Counted from the stretch's first letter, positions 30,888-38,974 are shown. The stretch: DNA of 64,000 nucleotides from JAKPAM01 sp047601745 (GCA_047601745.1 JASGIS010000001.1:2666001-2730000); one strand, 5' to 3'. Numbers and translations: made by a program. The notes: generated by a model not told the origin, from the sequence alone.

Positions 30888-32216
30888 ATGCTCGGTGATC
30901 CGCTGACGCTGCCCTGCGGCGCCGTGCTGCCGAACCGGCTGGCCAAGGCGGCGCTGACCGAAGGCCTGGCCGACGCGCTCAATCGGGCGACGCCGCAGCA
31001 CCAGGCTTTGTACCAGCGTTGGTCGCGCGGCGGCGCCGGGCTGGTGATCACCGGCAACGTGCAGGTCGACCGCCGTTTCCTCGAACGGCCGGGCAACGTC
31101 GTCATCGACCGCGACGGCGGCCTGGACGGCGCGCAGCACGCGGCCGCGCTCGATGCGCTGCGCGCCTACGCGCGGGCCGGTACCGTCGGCGGCAACCACC
31201 TGTGGATGCAGATCAACCATCCGGGGCGGCAGACGCCGATCGACGTGCATCCGTCGCCGCTGGCGCCGTCGGCGGTGCCGCTGCCGATGCCGGGCTTCGG
31301 CGAACCGCGGGCGCTGACCGACGAGCAGATCGTCGACATCATCGACCGCTTCGCGTACGTGGCCTCGGTCGCGCAACAGACCGGGTTCACCGGCGTGCAG
31401 ATCCACGCCGCGCACGGCTATCTGCTGTCGCAGTTCCTCAGCCCGCTGGCCAATCGGCGCGACGATCGCTGGGGCGGCCCGCTGGAGAATCGCGCGCGGC
31501 TGCTGCTGAGCATCGTGCGCGAGGTCCGCGAGCGGGTCGGGCCCGCGTTCCCGATCTCGGTCAAGCTGAACTCGGCCGATTTCCAGAAGGGCGGTTTCGA
31601 CGATGACGAGAGCCGGCGCGTCGTCGGCTGGCTCGAACAGGCCGGCGTCGATCTGCTAGAAGTCTCGGGTGGCAACTACGAACAGCCGCAGTTCATCGTC
31701 GCCGGGCGCGGGCGCGGCGGCGGGGCCGACCCGATGCTCGAGACCGTGCGCGAGAGCACACGGCTGCGCGAGGCGTACTTTCTCGACTACGCGGTGGCGA
31801 TGCGCGCGGCCACGCGGATGCCGCTGATGGTCACCGGCGGGTTTCGCAGCGCCGACGCGATGCGGCGCGCGCTGGCCGACGGCGCGCTCGACGTCGTCGG
31901 CCTGGGCCGCCCGCTGATCACTGCGCCGGCCGGCTGTGCCGGCCTGCTCGACGGATCGCTGGACGCGCTGCCCGCGTTCGAGCGCAGCCTGCGGCCCGAG
32001 GTGCCGGCCGACGTGCTGGCGGCCCGGCCGTCGGTGCTGGCCGGGGTCAAGGGCTGGGGCGTCCAGGGCTGGTTCTGCGTGCAGTTGCTGCGGATGGGCG
32101 AGGGCCAGGATCCGGATCCGGCGATCAGCGTCTACGACGCGTACCAGCGCTATCGTGCGAACGAGGACGCGACGCTGCGCGGCCTGAGCGCCCGACCACC
32201 GGCCGCGGTCGACTGA
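30888..32216 (+). CDS. NADH:flavin oxidoreductase (Old Yellow Enzyme family)
   Basis: A 442-residue FMN-dependent TIM-barrel protein. Seen in order: LPNRLAKAALTEGLAD (residues ~15-30), WMQINHPGRQTPI (about 106), the substrate-binding pair in GVQIHAAHGYLLSQFLSPLANRRDD (about 170-195), then VSGGNYE and VTGGFRSADAMRRALADGALDVVGLGRPLI (about 320-345), the phosphate site for FMN. The 2,4-dienoyl-CoA reductase type has an additional Fe-S and FAD part; this protein is too short for that. It probably reduces C=C bonds of unsaturated carbonyl compounds. Confidence 0.9.
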   Translation: MLGDPLTLPCGAVLPNRLAKAALTEGLADALNRATPQHQALYQRWSRGGAGLVITGNVQVDRRFLERPGNVVIDRDGGLDGAQHAAALDALRAYARAGTVGGNHLWMQINHPGRQTPIDVHPSPLAPSAVPLPMPGFGEPRALTDEQIVDIIDRFAYVASVAQQTGFTGVQIHAAHGYLLSQFLSPLANRRDDRWGGPLENRARLLLSIVREVRERVGPAFPISVKLNSADFQKGGFDDDESRRVVGWLEQAGVDLLEVSGGNYEQPQFIVAGRGRGGGADPMLETVRESTRLREAYFLDYAVAMRAATRMPLMVTGGFRSADAMRRALADGALDVVGLGRPLITAPAGCAGLLDGSLDALPAFERSLRPEVPADVLAARPSVLAGVKGWGVQGWFCVQLLRMGEGQDPDPAISVYDAYQRYRANEDATLRGLSARPPAAVD

Positions 32217-32257
32217 GCCACCGTCGCTCCCCATGCCGATAAGGAGACCGGCCCGAG

Positions 32258-33142
32258 ATGACGACTGAATCGACGACGCCCGAGGCGCCGCAGCCGGCCG
32301 GGCCCTCCGAGGCGTCCGGTCCGCCGGACTCGGCGCAAGCGGCGGACGACGACGGCGCGGCTCGCGGCGTCGCGCTGCCGCCGTTGCAGACTGCGAACCT
32401 GCGCGCATCGGCGCCTTTCGTGTGGTTGTCGCGCGGGCTGCGCGACCTGGCGGCCGCGTGGTCGCAGTCGCTGATCTTCGGCGCGTTCTTCTGGGCGATG
32501 ACGCTGGTCATCAAGTACGTGTTCCTGGGCAGCCCCGAATACACGCTGACCGTCATCTCCGGCTGCTTCCTGGTCGGGCCGTTCCTGGCGATGGGGTTGT
32601 ACGACATCAGCCGTCGACGCGAAGCCGGCCTGCCGCAGGATTTCGGCGCGTCGATGACATGCTGGAGCGACTATCTGTCCAACATGGGGCTGCTGGTGTT
32701 GGTGCTGATCGTCATCGAGCTGCTATGGGGGCGCGCGTCGCTGGTCGTCTTCGCGGTGTTCTTCAACACCGGCATGCCGTCGACGACCAGCGTCGTCGAT
32801 GCCGTGTTCAATCCGAAGAACATCGAGTTCGTCATCGCTTACCTGGTGGTCGGCGGCTTCTTCGCGGCGCTGGTGTTCTCGACCTGCGTGATCTCGATCC
32901 CGATGATCCTGGATCGCGACGTCGACGCGGTGACCGCCGGCATCCGCAGCATCCAGTCGGTGGCGATGCGGCCGGGCGTGATGCTGTTGTGGGGCGTGAT
33001 CATCGTCGCGCTGACGCTGGCCGCGTTCGTCTCGCCGTGGAGCATCGGCGTGCCGTTCGTCGTGCCCTGGCTAGGGCACGCGACCTGGCATGCTTACCGG
33101 CAGTTGATGCCGGCGGCCGCCGCCGATCCGGTGCCCGGTTGA
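32258..33142 (+). CDS. DUF2189 family integral membrane protein
   Basis: A 294-residue protein with an AAGGAGA ribosome-binding site. A disordered Pro/Ala/Glu-rich N-terminal tail (about 45 residues) precedes six hydrophobic segments. DUF2189 landmarks are LRASAPFVWLSRGLRDLAAAW, FLVGPFLAMGLYDISRRREAG and ISIPMILDRDVDAVTAGIRSI. The family is found in the inner membrane of proteobacteria and has no established role. It follows the ene-reductase gene by 41 bp and ends 54 bp from the convergent MFS gene. Confidence 0.85.
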   Translation: MTTESTTPEAPQPAGPSEASGPPDSAQAADDDGAARGVALPPLQTANLRASAPFVWLSRGLRDLAAAWSQSLIFGAFFWAMTLVIKYVFLGSPEYTLTVISGCFLVGPFLAMGLYDISRRREAGLPQDFGASMTCWSDYLSNMGLLVLVLIVIELLWGRASLVVFAVFFNTGMPSTTSVVDAVFNPKNIEFVIAYLVVGGFFAALVFSTCVISIPMILDRDVDAVTAGIRSIQSVAMRPGVMLLWGVIIVALTLAAFVSPWSIGVPFVVPWLGHATWHAYRQLMPAAAADPVPG

Positions 33143-33196
33143 AGGGCTGCCCGGCTTAGAGGCCGACCGGCAGAAAGGCCGCCAAGTGAACGGTCG

Positions 33197-34552
33197 CTAA
33201 GGAGCCGTGCCCGAGCCTGCGCCTGTGCCTGCGCCAACGGTCCGGCGCGGGGCGGGCAGCGGCTGCCGGCCACCCCACAGCAGGATCGCCGCCGCGAGCA
33301 CGTCCAGCAGCGCGCACAGCACGAGCGCCGGCTCGTAACTGCCGAGCCGGTCGCGCAGGCCGCCGTACAGCGACGGCCCGAGCGCCATCATGAACTGGTT
33401 CAGCGTGGCGGCCAGACCGAACACGGTGCCGAACGAGGCCGCGCCGAACTCGCGGCGAATGACCAATGGTGCGAGCGTCGTCACGTTGCCGATCGTCGAA
33501 CCGAACACGACGCTCAAGGCCATCAGCGACGCCGGGCCGGGCAGCAGCGCGATGCCGACCAGCGCGGCGGCGGCCAGCAACAGCACGGCGCCGCCGATGT
33601 GGCGCGGATCGAGGCGATCGGCGAAGCGCGCCAGCAACAGCCGGCCAGCGAAGGCGGCGATCGCGGCGGCGGACACGGCCGTCACCGCCCCGGACGCTCC
33701 GAGCGCCGGCAATGCGATCTTGACGTGATGGCTCATGAAGCCGATCTGCACCATCAGGCCGATGCCGAACGCGAGCACCTGCGTGCGGAAGCGGCGCGTG
33801 CGCACGGCGTCGGCCAGTGACCAGCGGATGTCGGCGGCCGGGGTAGTCGTGGCGGTTGTAGCGGTTATAGCGGAGGAGGCGGACACAGTCCCTGCGGCGG
33901 CCGCGCGTACTGCCGCCTCTGCCGATGCGCCAGTCGATGCACCGGCCGTCGCCGGGCCCGCTGCGCCGTCCGGCCATTGGCCGATGTCCTGCGGACGGGT
34001 CTTCAGCACGAAAGCGGCGATCGGTACGATCACGGCCATCGCGACCAGTGCGGCGATCACGCCGGTCGGTGCGAAGCCCAGCCGGTGGATGCCGGCGATC
34101 AGCAGCGGCGGGCCGACGATGCCGCCGGCGCTGGCGCCGAGCATCGCCGTCGACATCGCGCGCCCCTGGTGGCGTTCGAACCACGGCGCCAGCGTCGTGC
34201 CGATCGTGTTGGTCGACAGGCAGCCCATGCCCAGGCCGAGCAGCAGGAACACCGGATAGAGCTGCCAGGCCTGCCGGCAGACCGGCATCGCCGCCGCGCC
34301 CGCCGCCAGCAGCACCGCGCCGCCCGCGACCGCCGCGCGCGGGCCGTGCCGCGACACCAGCCGTCCGACGGGCACCATCGTCAGCGCGCTGACGACATAA
34401 GCGAGCGTGACCGCGGACGAGGCCACGGTGATCGGAAACCCCTGCAGTTCGGTCAGCGCGAACACGTAGACGCTCATGCCGAACGTCCCGAGCGACCAGC
34501 AGACCGTGGCGAACACCAGGCATGCGGTCACGATCCACCAGCCATAGAACAT
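33197..34552 (-). CDS. MFS transporter
   Basis: A 451-residue major facilitator with twelve predicted membrane segments. The FYGWWIVTACLVF start and the RHQGRAMSTAMLGASAGGIVGPPL segment in the first half resemble the monocarboxylate/oxalate-formate type (OFA) group. The central cytoplasmic loop (about residues 205-245) is unusually long and almost only Ala, Thr, Ser and Gly, encoded by a short-period GC/GT-rich stretch. The substrate is probably an organic anion; nothing nearby fixes it. It is divergent from the fluoride riboswitch-crcB operon. Confidence 0.85.
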   Translation of the reverse strand: MFYGWWIVTACLVFATVCWSLGTFGMSVYVFALTELQGFPITVASSAVTLAYVVSALTMVPVGRLVSRHGPRAAVAGGAVLLAAGAAAMPVCRQAWQLYPVFLLLGLGMGCLSTNTIGTTLAPWFERHQGRAMSTAMLGASAGGIVGPPLLIAGIHRLGFAPTGVIAALVAMAVIVPIAAFVLKTRPQDIGQWPDGAAGPATAGASTGASAEAAVRAAAAGTVSASSAITATTATTTPAADIRWSLADAVRTRRFRTQVLAFGIGLMVQIGFMSHHVKIALPALGASGAVTAVSAAAIAAFAGRLLLARFADRLDPRHIGGAVLLLAAAALVGIALLPGPASLMALSVVFGSTIGNVTTLAPLVIRREFGAASFGTVFGLAATLNQFMMALGPSLYGGLRDRLGSYEPALVLCALLDVLAAAILLWGGRQPLPAPRRTVGAGTGAGSGTAP

Positions 34553-34656
34553 CGGATTGCTCGACGCGTCACCGCGTCCCGTCGTCTCGTCGGCCAGCAG
34601 TATGCACGCCCGCGGCGCGATGGGCCGGCACGCCGATTTCGGGTATGCTGCGTATC

Positions 34657-34737
34657 GGGAGATGGCGTTCCTCCCGTCGTATTTCCAACCACCGCATCGT
34701 TCGATTCCGATGACCGCTGCGGTTGATGACGCCTACG
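34657..34737 (+). ncRNA. Fluoride riboswitch (crcB motif)
   Basis: GGGAGATGGCGTTCCTCCC (34658-34676) folds into the P1 hairpin with stem GGGAG/CTCCC. AACCACCGCA (34688-34697) pairs with TGCGGTT (34719-34725). GATGACGCC follows at 34726-34734. The loop bases GGCGT (34665-34669) pair with ACGCC (34730-34734), the pseudoknot that defines the fluoride aptamer. Layout and the invariant GATGG, AACC and GATG-CC pieces match the crcB RNA family. It lies 240 bp upstream of a DUF190-crcB-DUF190 operon, exactly the genes this riboswitch controls. Confidence 0.88.
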
Positions 34738-34768
34738 GACACCTGACCATCGTCGGGGCTGTAGGCGT
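34730..34768 (+). promoter_or_regulatory. Expression-platform stem of the fluoride riboswitch
   Basis: ACGCCTAC (34730-34737), the 3' pseudoknot strand of the aptamer, is perfectly complementary over 8 bp to GTAGGCGT (34761-34768). The two pairings exclude one another, so this stem would form without fluoride and break up when fluoride stabilises the aptamer. No T-tract follows; control may be by Rho access or translation. Confidence 0.6.
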
Positions 34769-34839
34769 TCGGGCTCAAGCCGCTTACCCCCTCGTCGCTC
34801 TCCGTCGTTGGTCGGCCGATTTCTTCGAGCAGATGACCA

Positions 34840-34974
34840 ATGGACAGATTCCGCCTTAACGAACCACTCGAGCCGCTGCCGTCGTCGGGCAGGCGGTCCG
34901 TCATCGTCCGCGCCGCCGCGGGCCTCGCCTGTCGCGCGTCGGCATCCGGCGCGTCGCCGGAGCAGCGCCGATGA
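34840..34974 (+). CDS. 44-residue mini-ORF at the head of the fluoride operon
   Basis: An open frame from ATG 34840 lies between the riboswitch and the first DUF190 gene and ends in an ATGA overlap with it (34971-34974). The predicted peptide is Arg/Ala/Ser-rich with no recognisable domain. It may act as a leader coupled to translation of the operon rather than as a protein. Support is the overlap and position only. Confidence 0.3.
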   Translation: MDRFRLNEPLEPLPSSGRRSVIVRAAAGLACRASASGASPEQRR

Positions 34975-35372
34975 CCGACGCCGAACCCCGCGTTCTGGCC
35001 GCGTTGCGGCTGTATTTCCCGACCGGCGCCAAGGCCAGCGCGACGCGCTTCTGGCACCGGTTGAGCGCGCCCGCGCTGGCGCGCCATCTGCTGCAGGTCG
35101 CCGTGGAGGGCGACATCATGCAGGCGATGCTGCATCCGGTCATCACCGGTTACCTGCCGGGCGAACGGATGTCGCACCATCACCCGGAGCTGACCGACAT
35201 GCGCCACCCGCAATGCCTGGAACTGCTGGACACCGAGCCGCGATTGCGCGCGTTCATGCACGAGCACGCGCACGAACTGCGCAAGGTGCATGCGGTGCTG
35301 TTCCTGTGCGAACTGCCGCTGGGCCCGCATCGCCGCACGCACGGCGGCCGCGCCGCGAGGGGGGCGCGATGA
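34971..35372 (+). CDS. DUF190 family protein (fluoride operon, first copy)
   Basis: A 133-residue PII-like protein. ALRLYFPTGAKAS, the helix HRLSAPALARHLLQVAVEGDIMQAM, the loop HPVITGYLPGERMSHHHPE and CLELLDTEPRLRAFMHEHAHEL follow the usual DUF190 order (beta strand, helix, glycine/histidine loop, strand, helix). DUF190 proteins accompany CrcB fluoride channels and are thought to be small trimeric regulators. The stop overlaps the crcB start (ATGATG at 35369). The match is weaker than for the second copy at 35775. Confidence 0.7.
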   Translation: MTDAEPRVLAALRLYFPTGAKASATRFWHRLSAPALARHLLQVAVEGDIMQAMLHPVITGYLPGERMSHHHPELTDMRHPQCLELLDTEPRLRAFMHEHAHELRKVHAVLFLCELPLGPHRRTHGGRAARGAR

Positions 35373-35761
35373 TGGCCAGCCTGCAGGCGGTGATCGCGAT
35401 CAGCGTGGGAGCCGCCCTCGGCGCGCTGCTGCGCTACGGATTGAGTCTGGCGATGAACGCGATGGTGCCGGCGATACCGATGGGCACGCTGGCGTCCAAC
35501 CTGATCGCCGCGTACATCGTCGGCTTCGCGATCGCGTTCTTCGCGTCGGCGCCCGGCCTGTCGCCGAACTGGCGGCTGTTCATCATTACCGGCCTGGCCG
35601 GCGGCCTGTCGACGTTCTCGACGTTCTCGGCCGAACTATTGACGCTGTTGCGCGACGGCCGCCTGGTCTGGTCGTTCGGCATGCTGGCGCTGCACCTGGG
35701 CGGTTCGCTCGCGCTGACCGCGCTCGGCATGGCGACCGTTTCGTTGACCCGTCATTCCTGA
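35372..35761 (+). CDS. crcB: Fluoride ion channel CrcB/Fluc
   Basis: A 129-residue (130 from the ATG at 35369) inner-membrane protein with four predicted helices, the normal size of a Fluc subunit. The signature is complete: GAALGALLRYGLS near the N-terminus, PMGTLASNLIAAYIVG with the pore Asn, and ITGLAGGLSTFSTFSAELLTLL with the central GGxSTFSTF sodium/Phe-box segment. It works as an antiparallel dimer that lets fluoride out of the cell. A GAGGGGGG ribosome-binding site precedes it. The upstream fluoride riboswitch and flanking DUF190 genes agree with this role. Confidence 0.95.
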   Translation: MASLQAVIAISVGAALGALLRYGLSLAMNAMVPAIPMGTLASNLIAAYIVGFAIAFFASAPGLSPNWRLFIITGLAGGLSTFSTFSAELLTLLRDGRLVWSFGMLALHLGGSLALTALGMATVSLTRHS

Positions 35762-35774
35762 AGGAGGGCCTGCG

Positions 35775-36131
35775 ATGCAAGGCTATCAACTGACGTTCTT
35801 CACGGCGCAGGACCGGCGGGTCGGCCACACGCCGATCGGCGAATGGCTGCTTCAGTTCGCCAAGGCGCACGGCGCGATCGCCGGCACGCTGGTCGGCGGC
35901 GCCGAGGGATTCGATCACGCGGGAAGGTTCCACTCCGCGCATTTCTTCGAGTTGGCCGACCAGCCGCTGGCAGTGACGGTATCGGTGGACCAGGCAGGGT
36001 ACCAGCGGCTGATGGATGCGCTGGCACTGGAGGACGTCGACCTGACCTACGTGAAGGTGCCGGTCGAGTACGGCCGGGTGGGCCGCTTGTCGGAGGCGGG
36101 AGAGCGCCCGGGCAGCGCTGGCCCGGGCTGA
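35775..36131 (+). CDS. DUF190 family protein (fluoride operon, second copy)
   Basis: A 118-residue protein, 13 bp after crcB with a GAAGGAGG ribosome-binding site. The family pattern is clear: QLTFFTAQDRRVGHTPIGEWLLQFAK, then the GTLVGGAEGFDHAGRFHSAHFFEL loop, then PLAVTVSVDQAGYQRLMDAL. DUF190 proteins fold like PII and often bracket or fuse with CrcB. Two copies around one channel gene may form a hetero-oligomer or reflect duplication followed by divergence. It ends 46 bp from the convergent rplY. Confidence 0.88.
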   Translation: MQGYQLTFFTAQDRRVGHTPIGEWLLQFAKAHGAIAGTLVGGAEGFDHAGRFHSAHFFELADQPLAVTVSVDQAGYQRLMDALALEDVDLTYVKVPVEYGRVGRLSEAGERPGSAGPG

Positions 36132-36177
36132 GCCCGGCGCGCCGCGCGGGGGCGGCACGCCGGAGTCGGTACGACGA

Positions 36178-36783
36178 TTACTTCTTGGCGTCGTCCGCTG
36201 CTTCGTCGGCGGCAGCCGTGCCACCCGGGACCGCGGCATTGACGAGGACCGGATCTTCGTCCTTGCCGTGCGTGATCGGGGTCACGCCTTCGGGCAGCTT
36301 GATGCTGCTCAGGTGCACGGCCTTGCCGACCTCGAGGTTGGCGAGGTCGACCTCGATGAAGCTGGGCAGGTCGGCCGGCAGGCAGTGGACCTCGATCTCG
36401 TTGACCACGTGGTTGACGAGCGCCGAGTGCAGCTTGACGGCCGGGGAGATCTCCTGGTTGACGAAGTGCAGCGGCACTTTCATCTGGATCTTCTGGTCCG
36501 CATCGACACGCTGGAAGTCGACGTGCAGCACCAGCGGCTTGAACGCGTGCCATTGGACCGCGCGCAGCAGCACCTTCTCGGGTTTGCCGTCGAGTTCCAT
36601 GTCGAGGATCGACGAGTGGAACGCTTCGACGCGCAGCGAGTGGTACAGCGGGTTGTGTTCGATCGTGATGGCAGCCGGTTCGGCCGAGCCGCCATAGATG
36701 ATGCCCGGCGTGTAGCCCGAGCGACGAAGGCGGCGGCTCGCACCCGTGCCTTGCAGTTTGCGTGACGTGGCAACGACTTTCAT
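36178..36783 (-). CDS. rplY: 50S ribosomal protein L25 (Ctc form)
   Basis: A 201-residue protein, the long CTC-type L25 with the 5S-rRNA-binding N-domain (RKLQGTGASRRLRRSGYTPGIIYGG, VLLRAVQWHAFKPLVLHVDFQRV) and a C-terminal domain (VHCLPADLPSFIEVDLANLEVG, ITHGKDEDPVLVNA). It binds 5S rRNA in the large subunit. The Ala/Asp tail is typical of Betaproteobacteria. It lies downstream of prs on the same strand, with a terminator-like hairpin and a second hairpin in between, so its expression may be set partly by read-through. Confidence 0.97.
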   Translation of the reverse strand: MKVVATSRKLQGTGASRRLRRSGYTPGIIYGGSAEPAAITIEHNPLYHSLRVEAFHSSILDMELDGKPEKVLLRAVQWHAFKPLVLHVDFQRVDADQKIQMKVPLHFVNQEISPAVKLHSALVNHVVNEIEVHCLPADLPSFIEVDLANLEVGKAVHLSSIKLPEGVTPITHGKDEDPVLVNAAVPGGTAAADEAADDAKK

Positions 36784-36799
36784 CGTGTGCTCCTTTGCG

Positions 36800-36853
36800 C
36801 GCAGCCTTGCGGCTGCGAAAACCCCCAGGCTCCGCGACCAGATGACCCGGGGG
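36800..36853 (-). terminator. Terminator-like hairpins between prs and rplY
   Basis: Read on the reverse strand, CCCCCGGG (36853-36846) pairs with CCTGGGGG (36829-36822), with one G-T pair, and is followed by TTTT: a plausible Rho-independent terminator after prs. A second perfect stem, CGCAGCC/GGCTGCG (36800-36817), comes right before the AAAGGAG ribosome-binding site of rplY and could modulate its translation. Confidence 0.5.
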
Positions 36854-36901
36854 TGGGTGGGACCGTTCGTCGGCGCGGCCGGAGCGGATCCGGCCGCCGC
36901 G

Positions 36902-37879
36902 TCAATCGACGAACAGCGAAGAAACGGAATCGGACCGGTTGATCCGCAGGATCGTCTCGGCCAGCAACTGCGCGCACGACAGCACGCGGATCTTGCTGCG
37001 CACGCCGTCGGGCAGCGTTATCTGCGACGGCTGCAGCGGGATCGTGTCGGTGACGACCAGTTCGTCCAGTTCGGAGTCCTGCACGCGCTGGACCGCGCCG
37101 CCGGACAGCACCGGGTGCGTACAGTACGCGACGACCTTCTTCGCGCCGTGCTCCTTGAGCGCCGACGCCGCCTTGACCAGCGTGTTGGCCGTGTCGACCA
37201 TGTCGTCCATGATCACGCAGGTGCGGCCCTCGACCTCGCCGATGATGTTCATCACCTCGGAGACGTTGGCCTTGGGCCGGCGCTTGTCGATGATCGCCAG
37301 GTCCGAATCCAGGCGCTTGGCGAGCGCGCGGGCGCGCACGACGCCGCCGACGTCGGGCGAGACGACCAGCAGGTTCTCGAACTGCTGCTTGAACACGTCG
37401 GCCAGCAGCAGCGGCGTCGCGTAGACGTTGTCGACCGGGATGTCGAAGAAGCCCTGGATCTGATCGGCGTGCAGGTCCATCGTCAGCAGGCGATCGACAC
37501 CGGCGATCTGCAGCATGTTGGCGACGACCTTGGCGCTGATCGCCACACGCATCGAGCGCACGCGGCGATCCTGCCTCGCGTAGCCGAAATAGGGCAGCGC
37601 CGCGGTGATGCGACCGGCCGAAGCGCGGCGCAGCGCATCGACCATGATCATCACTTCCATCAGGTGATCGTTGGTCGGCGCGCAGGTCGATTGCAGCACG
37701 AAGACGTCCTTGCCGCGGACGTTCTCGAGGATCTCGACCATCACCTCCCCATCGGAGAAGCGGCCGACGCTGGCACGACCCAGCGGTATGTTCAGGTGGC
37801 TGGCGATGTCGCCGGCCAGCTTGGGTACCGCGTTGCCGGTGAAGACCATCAGGCCTTCGGAATGCTCGTCCTTGCGCAT
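36902..37879 (-). CDS. prs: Ribose-phosphate pyrophosphokinase
   Basis: A 325-residue enzyme that makes PRPP from ribose 5-phosphate and ATP. The start at 37879 (MRKDEHSEGLMVFTGNA) is closer to the usual length than the ATG at 37915. Motifs: the regulatory flexible region near GRFSDGEVMVEILENVRGKDVFVLQST, the ATP site YFGYARQDRR (about 100) and the PRPP loop with VVSPDVGGVVRARALA and CVIMDDMVDTANTLV (about 225-240). It follows the tRNA-Gln and ispE genes in the standard betaproteobacterial order. Confidence 0.97.
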   Translation of the reverse strand: MRKDEHSEGLMVFTGNAVPKLAGDIASHLNIPLGRASVGRFSDGEVMVEILENVRGKDVFVLQSTCAPTNDHLMEVMIMVDALRRASAGRITAALPYFGYARQDRRVRSMRVAISAKVVANMLQIAGVDRLLTMDLHADQIQGFFDIPVDNVYATPLLLADVFKQQFENLLVVSPDVGGVVRARALAKRLDSDLAIIDKRRPKANVSEVMNIIGEVEGRTCVIMDDMVDTANTLVKAASALKEHGAKKVVAYCTHPVLSGGAVQRVQDSELDELVVTDTIPLQPSQITLPDGVRSKIRVLSCAQLLAETILRINRSDSVSSLFVD

Positions 37880-37945
37880 GGAAGGCTCTGAACCGCGCCG
37901 ATTCACGGGAAGCATGAGATGGACACCGAAACGGTGAAGGAGGAC

Positions 37946-38022
37946 TGGCTGGGGAGGAAGGATTCGAACCCTCGAATGCCGGAATCAAAATCCGGTGCCT
38001 TAACCAACTTGGCGACTCCCCA
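37946..38022 (-). tRNA. tRNA-Gln (anticodon TTG)
   Basis: The reverse strand folds into a full cloverleaf: acceptor stem TGGGGAG/CTCCCCA, D arm GCCAAGTTGGTTAAGGC, anticodon arm CCGGATTTTGATTCCGG with anticodon TTG, and T arm GAGGGTTCGAATCCTTC. The discriminator is G, and CCA is encoded at the 3' end (37948-37946). It sits between ispE and prs, where Betaproteobacteria usually keep tRNA-Gln. Confidence 0.97.
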
Positions 38023-38035
38023 AGCGTACTGCCTG

Positions 38036-38974
38036 TTACTGCTCCGCCGGCCGATCGGCCGCCGGATCTCGCCATGATCCGACCACCCAGGCCCGCGGGG
38101 CCGGTCGATCGGAACACGCGCCGGTCGAATCCGTCTGCACACCCGCGACGCTCAGGCTATCGATCACCCGGGCGGCCTGGGCATCGCCATCGACCGGCAG
38201 AAAAACCGATGCGCCAGAACCGGACATCCGGACCGCCGCGGCAGAGGCGCCCGCGTTACGGGCCGCCTGCCTCAACAACGCGAGAGCATGGTCGACGGGT
38301 GGATACCGACGGGCCACGACCGGTTGCAGATCGTTTTTTCCGCGCTCGATGGCCTGGAAGACCTGACCTAGCTGCGAAAGACTATCGATTTTGAGGGACT
38401 TCGTATCCCGTGTCAAATCGTCGGCCTGGAATGCCGCTGCGGTAGGCACGTGGGCGTCGGGCATCAACAACACGTAGCGCGCCGCGGGCAGCGGGATCGG
38501 CAGCAGTCGCTCGCCGATCCCGGTCGCGAACGCGGGCCGGCCGGCGACGAATACCGGTACGTCGGCGCCCAGCGCCAGGCCGATCCGCGTCAGCCGTTCG
38601 ATCGGCCAGTGCAGGTCCCATAGCGTGTTGAGCCCGCGCAGCACGGTCGCGGCGTCGGAGCTGCCGCCGCCCAGTCCGGCGCCCATCGGGATGCGCTTGC
38701 GCAGCGCGATCCGCACGCCGCGCCCGATGCCGGCCTCGTTCGCCAGCAGGCGGGCGGCGCGCACGGTCAGGTCCGTTTCCGGCGGGACGCCGGGGGTCGG
38801 CGTGGCCAGCATGATCGCGCCGCCGGGATCGTCGTCCAGGTCGATCGAATCGCACAGGTCGATCAGCTCGAACACGGTTTCGAGCAGATGGTAGCCGTCG
38901 CCGCGCCGGCCCGTCACGTGCAGGAACAGGTTCAGCTTGGCCGGGGCGGGCAGGTCGTGCAGGAAGGCGGGCAT
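38036..38974 (-). CDS. ispE: 4-diphosphocytidyl-2-C-methyl-D-erythritol kinase
   Basis: A 312-residue GHMP kinase of the MEP isoprenoid pathway. Start MPAFLHDLPAPAKLNLFLHV at 38974 brings PAKLNLFLHV (residues 10-19) with catalytic Lys and Asp-facing residues to the usual place. The ATP loop PMGAGLGGGSSDAA is near 97-110 and the third GHMP motif RMSGSGASVFLPV near 262. A long open frame continues upstream but without similarity. It is between lolB (45 bp upstream) and tRNA-Gln. Confidence 0.95.
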   Translation of the reverse strand: MPAFLHDLPAPAKLNLFLHVTGRRGDGYHLLETVFELIDLCDSIDLDDDPGGAIMLATPTPGVPPETDLTVRAARLLANEAGIGRGVRIALRKRIPMGAGLGGGSSDAATVLRGLNTLWDLHWPIERLTRIGLALGADVPVFVAGRPAFATGIGERLLPIPLPAARYVLLMPDAHVPTAAAFQADDLTRDTKSLKIDSLSQLGQVFQAIERGKNDLQPVVARRYPPVDHALALLRQAARNAGASAAAVRMSGSGASVFLPVDGDAQAARVIDSLSVAGVQTDSTGACSDRPAPRAWVVGSWRDPAADRPAEQ

